Assembly (NCBI GenBank): GCA_029783825.1
Contig: JAREIK010011474.1
Span: 1-64,000, forward strand
DNA: 64,000 nucleotides
From: Sapria himalayana
Taxonomy: Eukaryota; Streptophyta; Magnoliopsida; Malpighiales; Rafflesiaceae
Reading direction: 5' to 3'
Under the pieces are notes generated by a model that saw nothing but the letters and a program-made list of their open reading frames with translations, did not search any database and was not told the origin of the DNA. Within the stretch, counting starts at the first letter, position 1; every line of letters starts with the position of its first letter. The translations under genes were made by a program, and so were the position numbers. Shown piece after piece: positions 28,401 through 39,968 of this stretch.

Positions 28401-30418
28401 ATATTTCTATTAAAATAAACAAAAAAAAAATAAATCAAATGAATATTTAAAATTATAATGAATACAAATAAAAATAAGATTTATTATTTAATATTTAGGT
28501 TATATAGGTTTATTGGTTTAAGTATTTAGGGGGTTTTGGGGTTTAGGAGTTTAGAGATTTAAATGTTTAGGCATTTAGTGGCTTATAAGTTTTATTTAAA
28601 TAATAAAATAATAAAAAAATTATTTTTGTGATTTTTTATCATTTTTGAAGGTTATAACCTTTGAAAATATAATAATTTTTAAATGTTTTTCAAATGTAAA
28701 TATAACATTTAGTTATAATAATCATAATAATTATAAGACATTTAAATTCAATATAAGTAATTTTATTATTAGATATTATAAAATTGATCAAATAATAAAT
28801 TAAAAACCTATTCTTAATAAGTTTGATAGCAATTAAAATATAATTGCAAAACCTATATATAATGATTCAAAATCAAAGTAAAATATATTAATAAATAATA
28901 ATTTTTTGTTTTCAAATTTTTACTTCTTTTAATAAGCTTATATATATTTTTTGATTAAAAATAAATTATTAAAATTATAGTTGTCTTGCTAATTATTTAT
29001 TCTGTAATTAATAGTTCTATAAAAAATAAACTAATAAATAATTAAAATAATATTTAAAATTATGATAAATACAAATTAAAATGAGATTTATGATTTATTA
29101 TATGTGGTATCCTGGTTTAATGCTTTGATTATTTAGGAGTTTTCTCGTTTAGAAGTTTATCAATTTATGTTTTTAGGTATTTAGTGGTTTATAGGTTTTA
29201 TTTATATAATAAAAATAAAAAATTTTTATTAGATTTTTTCTGAATTTAAAAGGTTATACCCTTTGAAAATAAAATAATTTTTAAAATTTTTTTAAATGTG
29301 AATACAATGTATAATTATATTAATCTTACTAATTATATATCATATAAATTCAATATAAATAATTTTAATGATAGATATTATAATAATGATCAAAAATTAA
29401 ATTAATAAACTATTATTAAAAATATAAATATTAATTAAAATATATTTACATAACACAAAATGATTAAAAATCAAATAAAAATATATTACTAAATAAATAT
29501 ATTTAATTTTTAAAATATTCCTTCTTTTTATAAGCTTATATTTTTTTTATTAAAATAAATTATTTAAATAATATTTGTCTTACTTGAAATTTATTTTGTA
29601 ATGAATTTTTCTAAAAAGTTAAACTATAAATAATTAAAATGAATATTTAAAATTATAATAAATAGAAAAAAAATGAGATTTATTATTTATTAAGTAGTAT
29701 ATAGATGTTTAAAGGTTTATGTATTTAGGTGTTTCGGGATTTATGAGCTTACTGATTTAAGTAAGTAATCATTTAATGATCTATAGGTTTTATTTAAAAA
29801 ATGAATAACAAAAAATTTATTATTATTATTTTTTTCTCATTTTTTAAGGTTATAAACTTTGAAAATATAATAATTTTTGAATTATTTTCAAAAGAGAATA
29901 TAATATTTAGTTATAATAATCATTATATTTATATATCATATAAATTCAATATAAACTATTTTATTGATAAATATTCTAATAATGATCAAAAAATAAATTA
30001 ATAATCTATTATTAATAAGATAGTTATCAATTATAATATAATTACAATACCTAAAATGATTCAGAAGCAAAGCAAAATATATTACTATATATTAATTTTT
30101 TGTTTTGAATTTTTTTTTCTTTTAAAAAGTTTATCTATATTATTTTGATGAAAAATAATTTATAAAAATTATATTTGTGTGACTCATAATTTATTTTGTA
30201 ATTAATATTTATATAAAAATAAACAAATAATTAATTAAATTTGAATATTTAAAATTAAAATGAAAAATAATGAGATTTATTCTTTATTATTTAGGAATAC
30301 CGATTTAATTTAAATTAGATATGTCTAACTAATAATTTATTTTGTAATTAATATTTTTATAAAAATAAACTATTAAATAATTAAAATTATAATTATAATT
30401 ATATTGAATAATTAAAAT

Positions 30419-31016
30419 AATTTATTTTGTTCCTCTCTCAACTCTAGAATGATTGCTAAAGCTCTAACCAAAATAATACGAGCTTTTACTTTATCTCTAT
30501 TATGTCTCAACATATTTGATGTTGAATCACTGTTCTATCAAAGTACATTTTAGATCCATCTCTACATCTACATGGTGCATACAAAGTATAAAATACAAAG
30601 TCGGAAATAAGACTATAAGTTTGAATCTTTCGCTCCCGTGTGGCTGGTCTGGACTCCATTGCTTACTGGCCCTACTTGGTGATGCTTCGGATATTTCCGG
30701 CTCTCCAATTAAGCATCGATTACCCTCTACTCCTGTTGGGAGATGGTTGGGTGGCCCTCTATGCTGCCTGATATAGCTAGTGGGACCCACTCCTAGCTAC
30801 TCGTGGGTTTATTCCTGACCACTTTGCTCGGTCTCATTAGTTGTCTAAATGTTATCATCCCGGCTTCCTAGTTGCGCCCTCTACAAGTTGGTGGCCCATA
30901 CTTCTGGCTGCTTCTAGGACTTGCTGGCCCCTCTAAATGCTACACCAAAATGGACAAGAATATGTCCACGTGTGTACTATGGTCCATCGCTATGTGTGTG
31001 TGGTGCAGCAGTATCA
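30419..31016 (+). mobile_element. Unidentified non-satellite insert, left copy, internally deleted
   Basis: Clearly non-satellite DNA with mixed composition. It starts TTTTGTTCCTCTCTCAACTC and ends GGTGCAGCAGTATCA. It is the reverse complement of both ends of the 47,581-50,048 insert; relative to that copy, about 1.9 kb between right-copy positions ~48,045 and ~49,930 is missing, with the joint near 30,545. Both copies have the same satellite flanks (octamer block GGGTTTAGGAGTTTAG on one side, a long-monomer word TTGAATAATTAAAAT on the other), so they are one insertion duplicated in inverted orientation. No terminal inverted repeats, target duplication, LTR ends or protein domain could be recognised. 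ORFs on both strands (about 30,516-30,790) are not convincing genes. Confidence 0.75.
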
Positions 31017-31739
31017 GGGTTTAGGAGTTTAGTAATTTAAGTATTTAGGTATTTTGTGGTTTATAGGTTTTATTTAAATAATTAAATAATAAAAAATTAT
31101 TGTTATGAGTTTTTCTCATTTTAAAGGTTATAACCATTGAAAATATTATAATTTTTAATTTTTTTTCAAATGTTAATACAATATTTAATTATAATAATCA
31201 TAAAAATTAAATATCATGTAAATTCAATATAAATAATTTTATTGATCGATATTGTAATACTGGTCATAAAATAGATTAATAAACTATTATTAATAAGATA
31301 GATATTAATTAAAATATATTTGCAAAGCCTAAAACGATTAAAAATCAAAGTAAAATATATGACTAAATAATAATTTTTTATTTTTAAAATTTTGATTCTT
31401 TTTATAAGCTTATAAATTTTTTTGATGAAGATAAATTATTTAAATTATATTTGTCTCATTCATAATTTTATTTTGCAATTAATATTTATATAAAAATAAA
31501 CTCATAAATAATTAAAATGAATATTGAAATTATAATGAATACAAATAAAAATGAGATATATGATTAATTATTTAAGGTATACCGGTTTAATTGTTTAAGT
31601 AATTAGGAGTTTAGTAGTTTGGTGATTTACGTGGTTAGACATTTAGTAGTTTAAATGTTTTATTTAAATAATGAAATATAAAAAAAATATTTTTCAAATT
31701 TTTTATCAATTTTGAAGGTTATAACCTTTATAAATACAA

Positions 31740-31960
31740 TATTTCGTTATAATAAACTTAATAATTATATATCATGTAAATTAAATATAAACAATTTTAT
31801 TGATAGATATTAATAAACTAAATATAAATATAATAATGATCAATAAATAAATTAATAAACTTTTATATATTGATAGATATTTATATATTATTTATAAATA
31901 CATAAACCTTTAAAGATGGTTTAAATATTTAAGTATTTCTTAGTTTTGGGGTTTTAGGGT
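31740..31960 (+). repeat. Rearranged compound monomer, shared with 46.64-46.80 kb
   Basis: Within one monomer the GATAGATATTAATAAACT and TTGATAGATATTTATATA segments are joined to TACATAAACCTTTAAAGATGG, a reverse-oriented piece of octamer block, before normal octamers resume. The reverse complement of this odd order (AAACCATCTTTAAAGG …) is found near 46,640. A one-off rearrangement present twice is strong evidence of common descent of the flanks. Confidence 0.75.
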
Positions 31961-33386
31961 TTAGGTGTTTAATGATTTAACCATTTAGGCATTTAGTAGT
32001 TTATATGTTTTATATAAACAATAAAATAACAAAAAATTTATTTTTGTGATTTTATCTCATTTTCAAAGATGATAAACTTTAAAAATATAATAATTTATAA
32101 ATTATTTTCAAACGTAAATATAATATGTAGTTATAATAATCTTTATAATTATATATCATGTAAATTCAATATAAACAATTTTATTGATAAATATTCTAAT
32201 AATGATCAAAAAATAAATTAATAATCTATTATTAATTAGATAGATATCAATTAAAATATAATTACAAAACCTAAAATGATTCAGAAGCAAAGCAAAATAT
32301 ATTACTATATAATAATTTTTTGTTTTAAATTTTTTTTTTTTAAAAAAGTTTATCTATTATTTTTTGATGAAATATAATTTATATAAATTATTTTTGTCTA
32401 GCTCAATTTATTTTGTAATATATATTTATATATAAATATACAAATAAATAATTAAAATGAATATTTAAAATTATAATAAAAAAAATGAGATTTATTATTT
32501 ATTATTTAGGGATACTGTTAAATTAAAATTAGATCTGTTTCACTAATAATTTATTTTGTAATTAATATTTCAATAAAAATAAACTGATAAATAATTAAAA
32601 TAAAAATTTTAAATTATACTAGATAAAAATTAAAATTAGATTTATGATTTATTATTAATCTATGGTTGTTTAATGGAATAAATATTTAAAGGTTTGTTGA
32701 TTAGGAGTTTAGCAATTTATGTTTTTAGGCTTTTAGTGGTTAATAGGTTTTATTTAAAAAATAAAATCCCAAAAAAAATTTCTATAATTTGTTATCATTT
32801 TCATAGGTTATTAACTTTGAAAATATAATAATATTTACAATTTTTTGAAATGTGAATACAATATTTAGTTATAATAATATTAATAATTATATTTCATATA
32901 AATTCAATATAAAGAATTTTATTGATAGATAATATAATAATGATCAAAAATTAAATTAATAAGCTATTAATAAAAAGATTTATATTAATTAAAAAATATT
33001 TACAAAGCCAAAATTGATTCAAAATAAAGTAAAATATATTACTGGATAATAATTTTTAATTTTTAAATTTTTACTTCTTTTATGAGCATATATTTATTTT
33101 ATTAAAAATAAATTAATTAAAATATATGTCTCTCTCATAATTTAATTTGAAATAAATATTTCTATAAAAATAAACTAATTAATAATTAAAATTAATATTT
33201 AAAATTATAATAAAAAGAAATAAAAATTAGATTTATTAATTATTAAGTAGTATATAGCAGTTTAATGGTTTATGTATTTAGGCATTATGAGGTTTAAGAG
33301 TTTACTGATTTAACTATGTATGTATTTAGTTGTTTATATGTTTTATTAAAGAAAAAAATAAAAAAAATTATTTTTATTATTTTTTG

Positions 33387-33418
33387 ATATTTTCAAAGGT
33401 TATAACCTTTGAAAATAT
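33387..33418. repeat. Monomer palindrome, perfect 32 bp example
   Basis: Sixteen pairs: arm ATATTTTCAAAGGTTA and its reverse complement, centred between 33,402 and 33,403. Confidence 0.9.
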
Positions 33419-34934
33419 TATAATTTTTAAATTTTTATCAAAAGTAAATAAATATATATTTATAATTATCATAATAATTATATATCTTATAAATTCAACA
33501 TTAACAATTTTATTCATAGATATTCTAATAATTATCAAAAAATAAATCAATATATATTATGAATAAGATTGATATTACTAAAAATATAATATCAAAACCT
33601 AAAATAATTCAAAAGCAAAGCAAAATATATTACTTAATAATACTTATTTGTTTTTAAATTTTTATTCTTTTTATAAGCTTATCTATTTTGTGATGAAAAA
33701 TAATTTTTATAAATTATATGTTTAACTTATAATTTGTTTTATAATTAATATATATATATAAATAAAAAACTAAACAATCAAAATGAATTTTTTAAATTAT
33801 AATTAAAACAAATAAAATTGAGATTTATTAATTATTATTTAGGGTATACCCATTTAAATGATTATCTATATATGGGTATCGAGATTTTGTAGTATAGTGA
33901 TTTAAGTGTTTAGGCATTTAGTGATTTATAGGTTTTATTTAAACAATGAAATAATAATAAAAATTATATTTTTTTTTCACATGTTCAAAGGTAATCTTTG
34001 AAAATCTAATAATTTTAAAATATTTTTCTAAAGTGAATAGAATATTTAGTTATAATAATCATTAAATCTATATATCATATAAATATTTTTATTGATAAAT
34101 ATTCTAATAATGATCAAAAAATAAATTAATAATCTATTATTAATAAGTAAGATATCAATTAAAATATAATTACGAAACCTAAAATGATTCAAAAACAAAG
34201 TAAAATATATTACTATATAATAATTTTTTGTTTTTAATTTTTTACTTTTTTTAATAAGTTTATCTATATTTTTTTGTTGAAAAATAATTTATTTAAATTA
34301 TATTTGTCTAACTTATAATTTATTTGGTAATTAATATTTATATAAAAATATACAAATAAATAATTAAAATGAATATTTAAAATTATAATGAAAAAAATAA
34401 AAATGAGATTTATTATTTATTATTTAGAATATAACTGTTTAAAAAATTTATCTATTTAGGGTTTTCAAGATTTCGAAGTTATTGATTTAAGTATTTAGGC
34501 ATTTAAAGGTTTATAACTTTTATTCAAACAATGAAATAGCTTTGCAATGTTTTCCATTGCATAACAATGACATATAGGCAAATGCTTGATGTTGCATGTC
34601 ACACACATGCACAATCTTATATTTGCATAGTTTTAATATGGTGCATCAATCAGCTTCCTCCAAAAGGCTTGGACGAATCCGAATGGAAAGGATGCAGTAC
34701 ACATAATGACTCAATGCCAACTATGATGTCCGGGAATGCCTGGTGATTTTAGTTGTATTCGTACGCTTGGAATTATTAGGCATTATGTTTTTTATGTATT
34801 TTATGCATAGAATCATTAATGTGCATAGGATTTGGTGGGCTGGCCTAATTTAGTCAGCTTTTTAGTCTCTTGTAAGTTGTGCGCCTAAATGATAAATAAG
34901 GTGTGTATTTTCCAAAAGAAACAAAAAAAAAACA

Positions 34935-35012
34935 ATAAACCCAAAACTTTAAATCCTAAACCTTAAACCATAAACTATAATCCTAACCCATAAACCCTAA
35001 ATCCTAAATCTC
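34935..35012 (+). repeat. Degenerate plant-telomere-like (CCCTAAA)n block
   Basis: About eleven 7-bp steps including AAATCCT, AAACCTT, AAACCAT, AAACCCT and AAATCCT; at least one unit is the exact plant telomere heptamer CCCTAAA. It follows directly on an A-rich tract. The same block is at 48,868-48,943. The period here is seven, unlike the eight-base period of the satellite's own block. Confidence 0.75.
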
Positions 35013-35069
35013 TTGTTTTGCACTTTTATAATCAAATGACTAAGTGTTAAATTTAAATTGAAATTCACA

Positions 35070-35585
35070 ACTTTTAGGAATGTCACAGATTTTTCTTTTT
35101 GTATATGTAACACAAAGTCATGACTCAAGGGGTGAGTTATGGATTCAGTCTCTTTCTTGCTTTAGATTATTGTAGCATTGGCAATGGTCATGATTGTTTA
35201 TTTTGTCTCTAGAACAAAAAATCATATTGATGAGAATATGCCATAACTTGTGTCTCTCTGTTGAACATATTGTTATGGCACTAAGAATGATCATTAATAC
35301 ATATTTAATCACTATAATAATGGGTCACAATATTGGAAATGACCATATCTTGTGCATTTTATCTCTATATTGCAAAGTAATTGCACTAGGAATGATTGTA
35401 ACTTTGTAAATTCCTCAAGAGCAAAATTCATGACCCTAGAAATAGTTAAAGCTCGAATACTACTCTTTATAACTTTCTATAACTAAAATTCATGGGATTG
35501 GAAATATCACTATGGCTTTTTCCTTTGATTTGTGACCTCAAGTGTCAATATGCAAAACTAATATTTTGAGGAATGATTAAAACCT
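35070..35585 (+). repeat. Degenerate ~50-110 bp periodic motif (GGAATGATCAT-like)
   Basis: Variants of (A/T)GGAATGATCAT recur near 35,074, 35,175, 35,285, 35,333, 35,388, 35,437, 35,498 and 35,570, often preceded by GCACTA or a similar word. Later spacings are about 50-70 bp, suggesting an eroded minisatellite. The homologous series is in 49,010-49,520. Confidence 0.5.
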
Positions 35586-35799
35586 TTTATACATTTGAAT
35601 ATGATTTATATACACCTTTTTGGGTATTGCGAGCTTGTATACCTAACTTATTTAATATAAAAAGAAAGAAATTATACTTTTAATATCCATGAGGATATAA
35701 AAAAAGGCTTAGAGATCCCAATAAAATAAATTTTTTGATTCTTGATTGAAAAGAGCCCATACTTCTTGCCTTGCTTAAACCACCCTGGTGCTAGTTTGT

Positions 35800-38700
35800 A
35801 CTAATAATTTTATTATTAATTTATTTTAATTAATATCTATCTTATTAAAAATAGTTTATTAATTTATTTTTTTATCATTATTATAATATATATTAATACA
35901 TTTTTTTATATTGAAACTACAACAAATATAATTATTAAGATTATTATAACTAAGTATTGTATATATATTTTAGAACTATTAAAAAATTATTATATTTTCA
36001 AAGGTCTTAACCTTTGAAAATCATGAAAATTCATTAAAATAAATTTTTTGGTTATTTCATTGAATAAATAAAACCTATAAACACAAAAATGTGTAAACAT
36101 ATAAATCAATAAACTTTTTAACCCCAAAACTACAAAAAAGTTAAACAATTAAATAGTTATGCCTTAAATAATAAATCATAATCTCATTTTTATTAGTATT
36201 CATTATAATTTTAAATATACATTTTAATTATTTATTAGTTTAATTTTATAGAAATATAAATTAAAAAATAAATTATTAGTGAGACAAATATAATTTAAAT
36301 ATTTTATTTTTTCATCAAAAAATATATAGGCTTATAAATGGATACAAAAATTTAAAAATTTTAAATTAATATTTAGTATAATATTTCACTTTGATTTTGA
36401 GTCTTTTTAGGTTTTGCAAATATATTTTAAACAATATTTATCATATTAATAATTGGTTATTACTTTTTTATGATCATTATAATAATATCAATAAAATAGT
36501 TTATATAGAATTTATATTATAAATAATTATTATGATTATTATAACTTCATATTGTATTCACTTGTCAAAAAAAATTTAAAAATTATTATATTTTCAAATG
36601 TTATAACCTTCAAAAATGAGAAAAAATAACAAAAATAAATTTTTTGTTATTTTATTTTTTATATAAAACCTATAAACCACTAAACGACTAAATACTAAAA
36701 TGACTAAACTCCTAAACCTCGAAGCCCATAAATACTTAAAATATTAAATTAGTATAGTCTAAATAATAAATCATAAATCTCAGTTTTATTAGTATTCATT
36801 ACAATTTTAAATATTCATTTTAATTATTTATCAGTTTATTTTTATAGAAATATTAATTACAAAATAAATTATTAGTGCGACATATATAATTAAAATAATT
36901 TATTTTTCATCAAAAAAAATGATCATAAAAAGGGGTACAATTTTAAAAATAAAAAATTATTATTTAATAATATATCTTATTTTGATTTCGAATCTTTTTA
37001 GATTTTACAATTATATTTTAATTTATATCATTCTTATAAATACAAGTTTATTAATTTATTTATTCATCATTATTATAATAACAATCAATAAAATTATTTA
37101 TATTGAGTTTACATTATATATAATTATTAAGATTATTATAACTAAATATTATATTCACATTTAAAAAAAATTAAAAATTATTATATTTTCAAATGTTACA
37201 ACCTTCAAAAATTAAAAAAAATCAAAAAATTAATTTTTTTTTCATTCATTAAAAAAAACTATGAAACACTAAAGGTCTAAACAATTAAATCAATAAACTC
37301 CTATACCACAAAATACATAAATATTTAAACCATTAAACCGGTATATCCTGAATAATAAATAATAAATCTCAATTTTATTTGTATTCATTATAATTTTAAA
37401 TATTCATTTTAATTATTTAGTAGTTTATTATAATAGTATTATAAATTACAAAATAAATTATGAGTAAGACAAATATAATTTAAATATTTTATTTTTAATA
37501 ACAAAAATATATAGTTATAAAAAAAGCAAAACATTAAAAAAAATTATTATTTAGTAATATATTTTACTTTGATTTGAATAAATTTATATTTGCAAATACT
37601 TTTTAAATAATAGCTTTTTTTTAATAATAGTTGATTAATTTATTTTTTGATCATAATTATAATATCTAGCAATATAACTATTATATTGAATTTAAATGAA
37701 TTATAATTATAAAGATTATTATAAATAAATATTATATTTACATTTGAAAAAAAATTAAAAATTATTATATTTTCAAAGGATATAATCTTCAAAAATTTGA
37801 AAAAATAATAAAAATAATTTTTTTGCTATATCATTGTTTAAATAAAACTTATAAACCACTAAGTGCCTACACACTTAAACATCTAAACTCCTAAACACAA
37901 AATTTCCTAAATACTTAAACCTTTAAACTCGTAAACCTTAAAAATAATTTAAATAATTTATTAAAATATTAATTACAAAATAAATTATGAGTGATACAAA
38001 TATAATTTAAATAATTTAATTTTAACCAAAAAAATATATAAGCTTATAAAAAGAAGCAAAAACTAAAAAACAAAAAGTTTTATTTAGTAATAAATTTTAC
38101 TTGGATTTTGAATAATTTTAGGTTTTGTAATTATATTTTAATTTATATCCATCATAATAATAATAACATATAAATTTATTTTTTGATAATTGATATCATA
38201 TCTATCGATAAAATTGTTTATATTTAGTTTATATTATATATAATTATAATGATTATTATAACTAAATATTGTATTCACATTTTTAAAAAATTTTAAAATT
38301 ATTATATTGTCAAAGGTTATAACCTTTGAAAATGTGAAAAAATATAAAAAATAATTTTTTTGTTTTTTCATTGTTAAAAAAAACAAATAAACCACTAAAT
38401 GCCTAAAAACATAAATCGCTAAAGTCCTAAATGACAAAACCATTAAATACTTAAAATATTAAACTGGTATACATTAATAATAATTCATAAATCTCATTTT
38501 AATTTTTATTTAGTTTAATTTTATATTTTTATTTTAATTATTGATAAGTTTATTTTTATTGAAATATTAATTACAAAATAAATTATTAGTGAGACAATTA
38601 TAATTAAATTAAACAAGTATACCGTAAATAATAAAGAATAAATCTCATTTTTTTACATTATAATTTTAAATATTCATTTTAATTATTTCTTTGTTTATTT

Positions 38701-39149
38701 ATATCTAAATATTAATTACAAAATAAATTATGAGATCGAAGATTATAATTTATATAAATTATTTTTCATTAAAAAAATATAGATAAACTTATTAAAAGAA
38801 TAAAAAATTCAAAACAAAAAAATTATTATATAGTAATATATTTTTCTTTGCTTCTGAATCATTTTAAGATTTATAATTATATTTTAATTAATATCTATCT
38901 TATTATTAATAGATTATTAATTTATTTTTTGATAATTATTAGAATATTTATCAATAAAATTGTTTATATTGAATTTATATAATATATAAATATAATGATT
39001 AGTATAACTAAATATTGTACTCACATTTGAAAAAAATTTAAAAATTATTATATTTTCAACAGTTATAACCTTTGAAAATATCAAAAAATAATAAAAATAA
39101 TTTTTTTGTTATTTTATTTTATAAATAAAACCTATAAACCACTAAATTC
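35800..39149 (-). repeat. A+T-rich satellite array, B orientation, between the switch and hAT copy 2
   Basis: Palindrome cores near 36,003 (M variant), 36,600, 37,197, 37,779, 38,316 and 39,062, with a long 746 bp spacing before the last. Read on the minus strand from 39,062, the order matches 18,697-21,330 in A orientation, with one extra monomer next to M. The extra monomer is also present beside M at 2,966 and 52,986. The start at 35,800 lies in the TTAATTAATATCTATC segment of M. No gene is seen. Confidence 0.9.
39142..39149 (+). repeat. hAT copy 2 target-site duplication, left
   Basis: CTAAATTC directly outside the left terminal repeat; its partner at 42,845-42,852 is CTAAATAC, one mismatch over 8 bp. 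Eight-base duplications are the hallmark of hAT insertion. Confidence 0.85.
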
Positions 39150-39167
39150 TAGGGGTGCTCATGGGAC
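39150..39167 (+). repeat. hAT copy 2 terminal inverted repeat (element 3' end)
   Basis: TAGGGGTGCTCATGGGAC, the most canonical hAT end in the window. It is followed by repeated GGGATGGG and GGGACGGG words to about 39,290. Confidence 0.9.
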
Positions 39168-39290
39168 GGGATGGGATGGGGATTACAAATCTCTAGTCCC
39201 TTCCCACAGTTTGGAGATTTTTTTTTTTGAAGATCTAGACCCATCCCATGGTTGAAAATATCGGGACGGGAAGGGACGTAGATCGGGGAT
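39161..39290. promoter_or_regulatory. hAT copy 2 3' subterminal GGGAC/GGGATGGG cluster
   Basis: Words GGGACGGG, GGGATGGGG, TCCCATGG, CGGGACGGG and AGGGACG recur within about 130 bp, on both strands. Position and density suggest transposase-binding sites, as for subterminal motifs of other hAT elements; binding is not shown. This part has no counterpart in copy 1 because that end is deleted. Confidence 0.5.
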
Positions 39291-39968
39291 TTTGGGTAGG
39301 AAAAATGGTTATTGGACAGAACGGAGTTCGGACATTTTTTCAATTTATTTTATTCAAACCGGCCAAGTTAGTTCATGTCGAAACCTTTTGTTGTACCATT
39401 TATCATTCCATAGTTATGTATCTTTCAAACTCAAATTGGACCAATTTTATTTTGTCAAATATGCTGAATACCGCAAACGAGTTCCATTTCCTTGTCGAAA
39501 GCTTTGATGCGCAGAAAGAATAGAAATGTTAAATAGAACGAGACCGAGTTGTGTGCTTAATTTGGTTCTTTGTTTCATCACAAGTTGGCTTTGTTCAGCC
39601 GAGAGAAATTAACCATAATAGCAATACTATATTTTTTAAACAATTACTTAAAATATTAAGGAATAGCTAAAGATGACCACAAACATTGGTAACAGCAATT
39701 ACTACTTAAGTAATTGCTAAAATAAGGTAGCTTAATATAATAAAAAAATACAACTAATAACAACCATGATAATAATCATTTCAAAGGTCCGTACCGGAAC
39801 AGCAACGAAAATCCAAACCGAATTAATTATCTCTTTTACAACTCCTCTCTTTTTTCCACACTATAGAAGGACAACCAAAGATGAAAACATGTTAATCATG
39901 TAGACATAAATTTATAAGATGAAAGAGTGATAAAAAAACAAAATATTACCTTATAAAATTTAATACAC

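Larger units (their letters stand above)
18171..30418 (+). repeat. A+T-rich satellite array, A orientation, containing a full higher-order unit
   Basis: Palindrome cores near 18,697, 19,448, 19,978, 20,570, 21,168, 21,728, 22,317, 22,914, 23,511, 24,249, 24,850, 25,448, 25,928, 26,458, 27,056, 27,477, 28,046, 28,650, 29,251 and 29,848. Spacing is 420-605 bp, with long spacings (~740-750) before 19,448 and 24,249. The section 18.2-26.7 kb aligns in direct orientation with 55.4-64.0 kb (offset about 37.3 kb). About 14.3-21.3 kb aligns inverted with 35.8-43.4 kb, and about 25.6-30.4 kb inverted with 50.0-54.5 kb. A rearranged monomer with a deletion lies near 27,280-27,370. No gene is seen. Confidence 0.92.
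31017..34538 (+). repeat. A+T-rich satellite array, A orientation, up to the orientation switch
   Basis: Palindrome cores near 31,129, 31,715, 32,070, 32,813, 33,399 and 33,990. The 31,715-32,070 interval is abnormally short and holds a compound monomer (31,740-31,960) that reappears inverted at about 46,640-46,800. The long monomer with the 147 bp doubling lies before 32,813. The array stops in the tail of a monomer (…CAAACAATGAAATA) at about 34,538. No gene is seen. Confidence 0.88.
34550..35799 (+). mobile_element. 1.25 kb non-satellite fragment at the A-to-B switch
   Basis: Matches 48,489-49,734 in direct orientation along its whole length (from TTCCATTGCATA to GCTAGTTTGT), so it is a piece of the larger 47.6-50.0 kb insert. 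It contains an A-rich tract (34,915-34,932), a degenerate telomere-like block (34,935-35,012) and a series of GGAATGATCAT-like words from 35,070 to 35,580. About eleven bases of filler (near 34,539-34,549) separate it from A satellite on the left; B satellite begins at its right end. A 71-codon ORF at 35,194-35,409 is open in both copies, but nearly all differences change the amino acid, so it is not treated as a gene. Class unknown. Confidence 0.75.

Noticed and set aside
30516..30790. Overlapping ORFs on both strands, with a counterpart at 47,748-47,975
   Set aside because: Only DNA-level similarity between duplicated inserts. Differences are largely amino-acid changing, the copy at 47.7 kb starts and ends elsewhere, and no domain is recognisable.
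3340..34538. Regular repeats considered as a CRISPR array or an rDNA spacer
   Set aside because: The ~600 bp monomers have no short repeat/unique spacer pattern, no cas genes and no rRNA sequence.
35194..35409. 71-codon ORF, partly conserved at 49,127-49,366
   Set aside because: The two copies are parts of duplicated DNA, and the differences between them mostly change the amino acid. The ORF overlaps the eroded GGAATGATCAT repeat and has no known domain.
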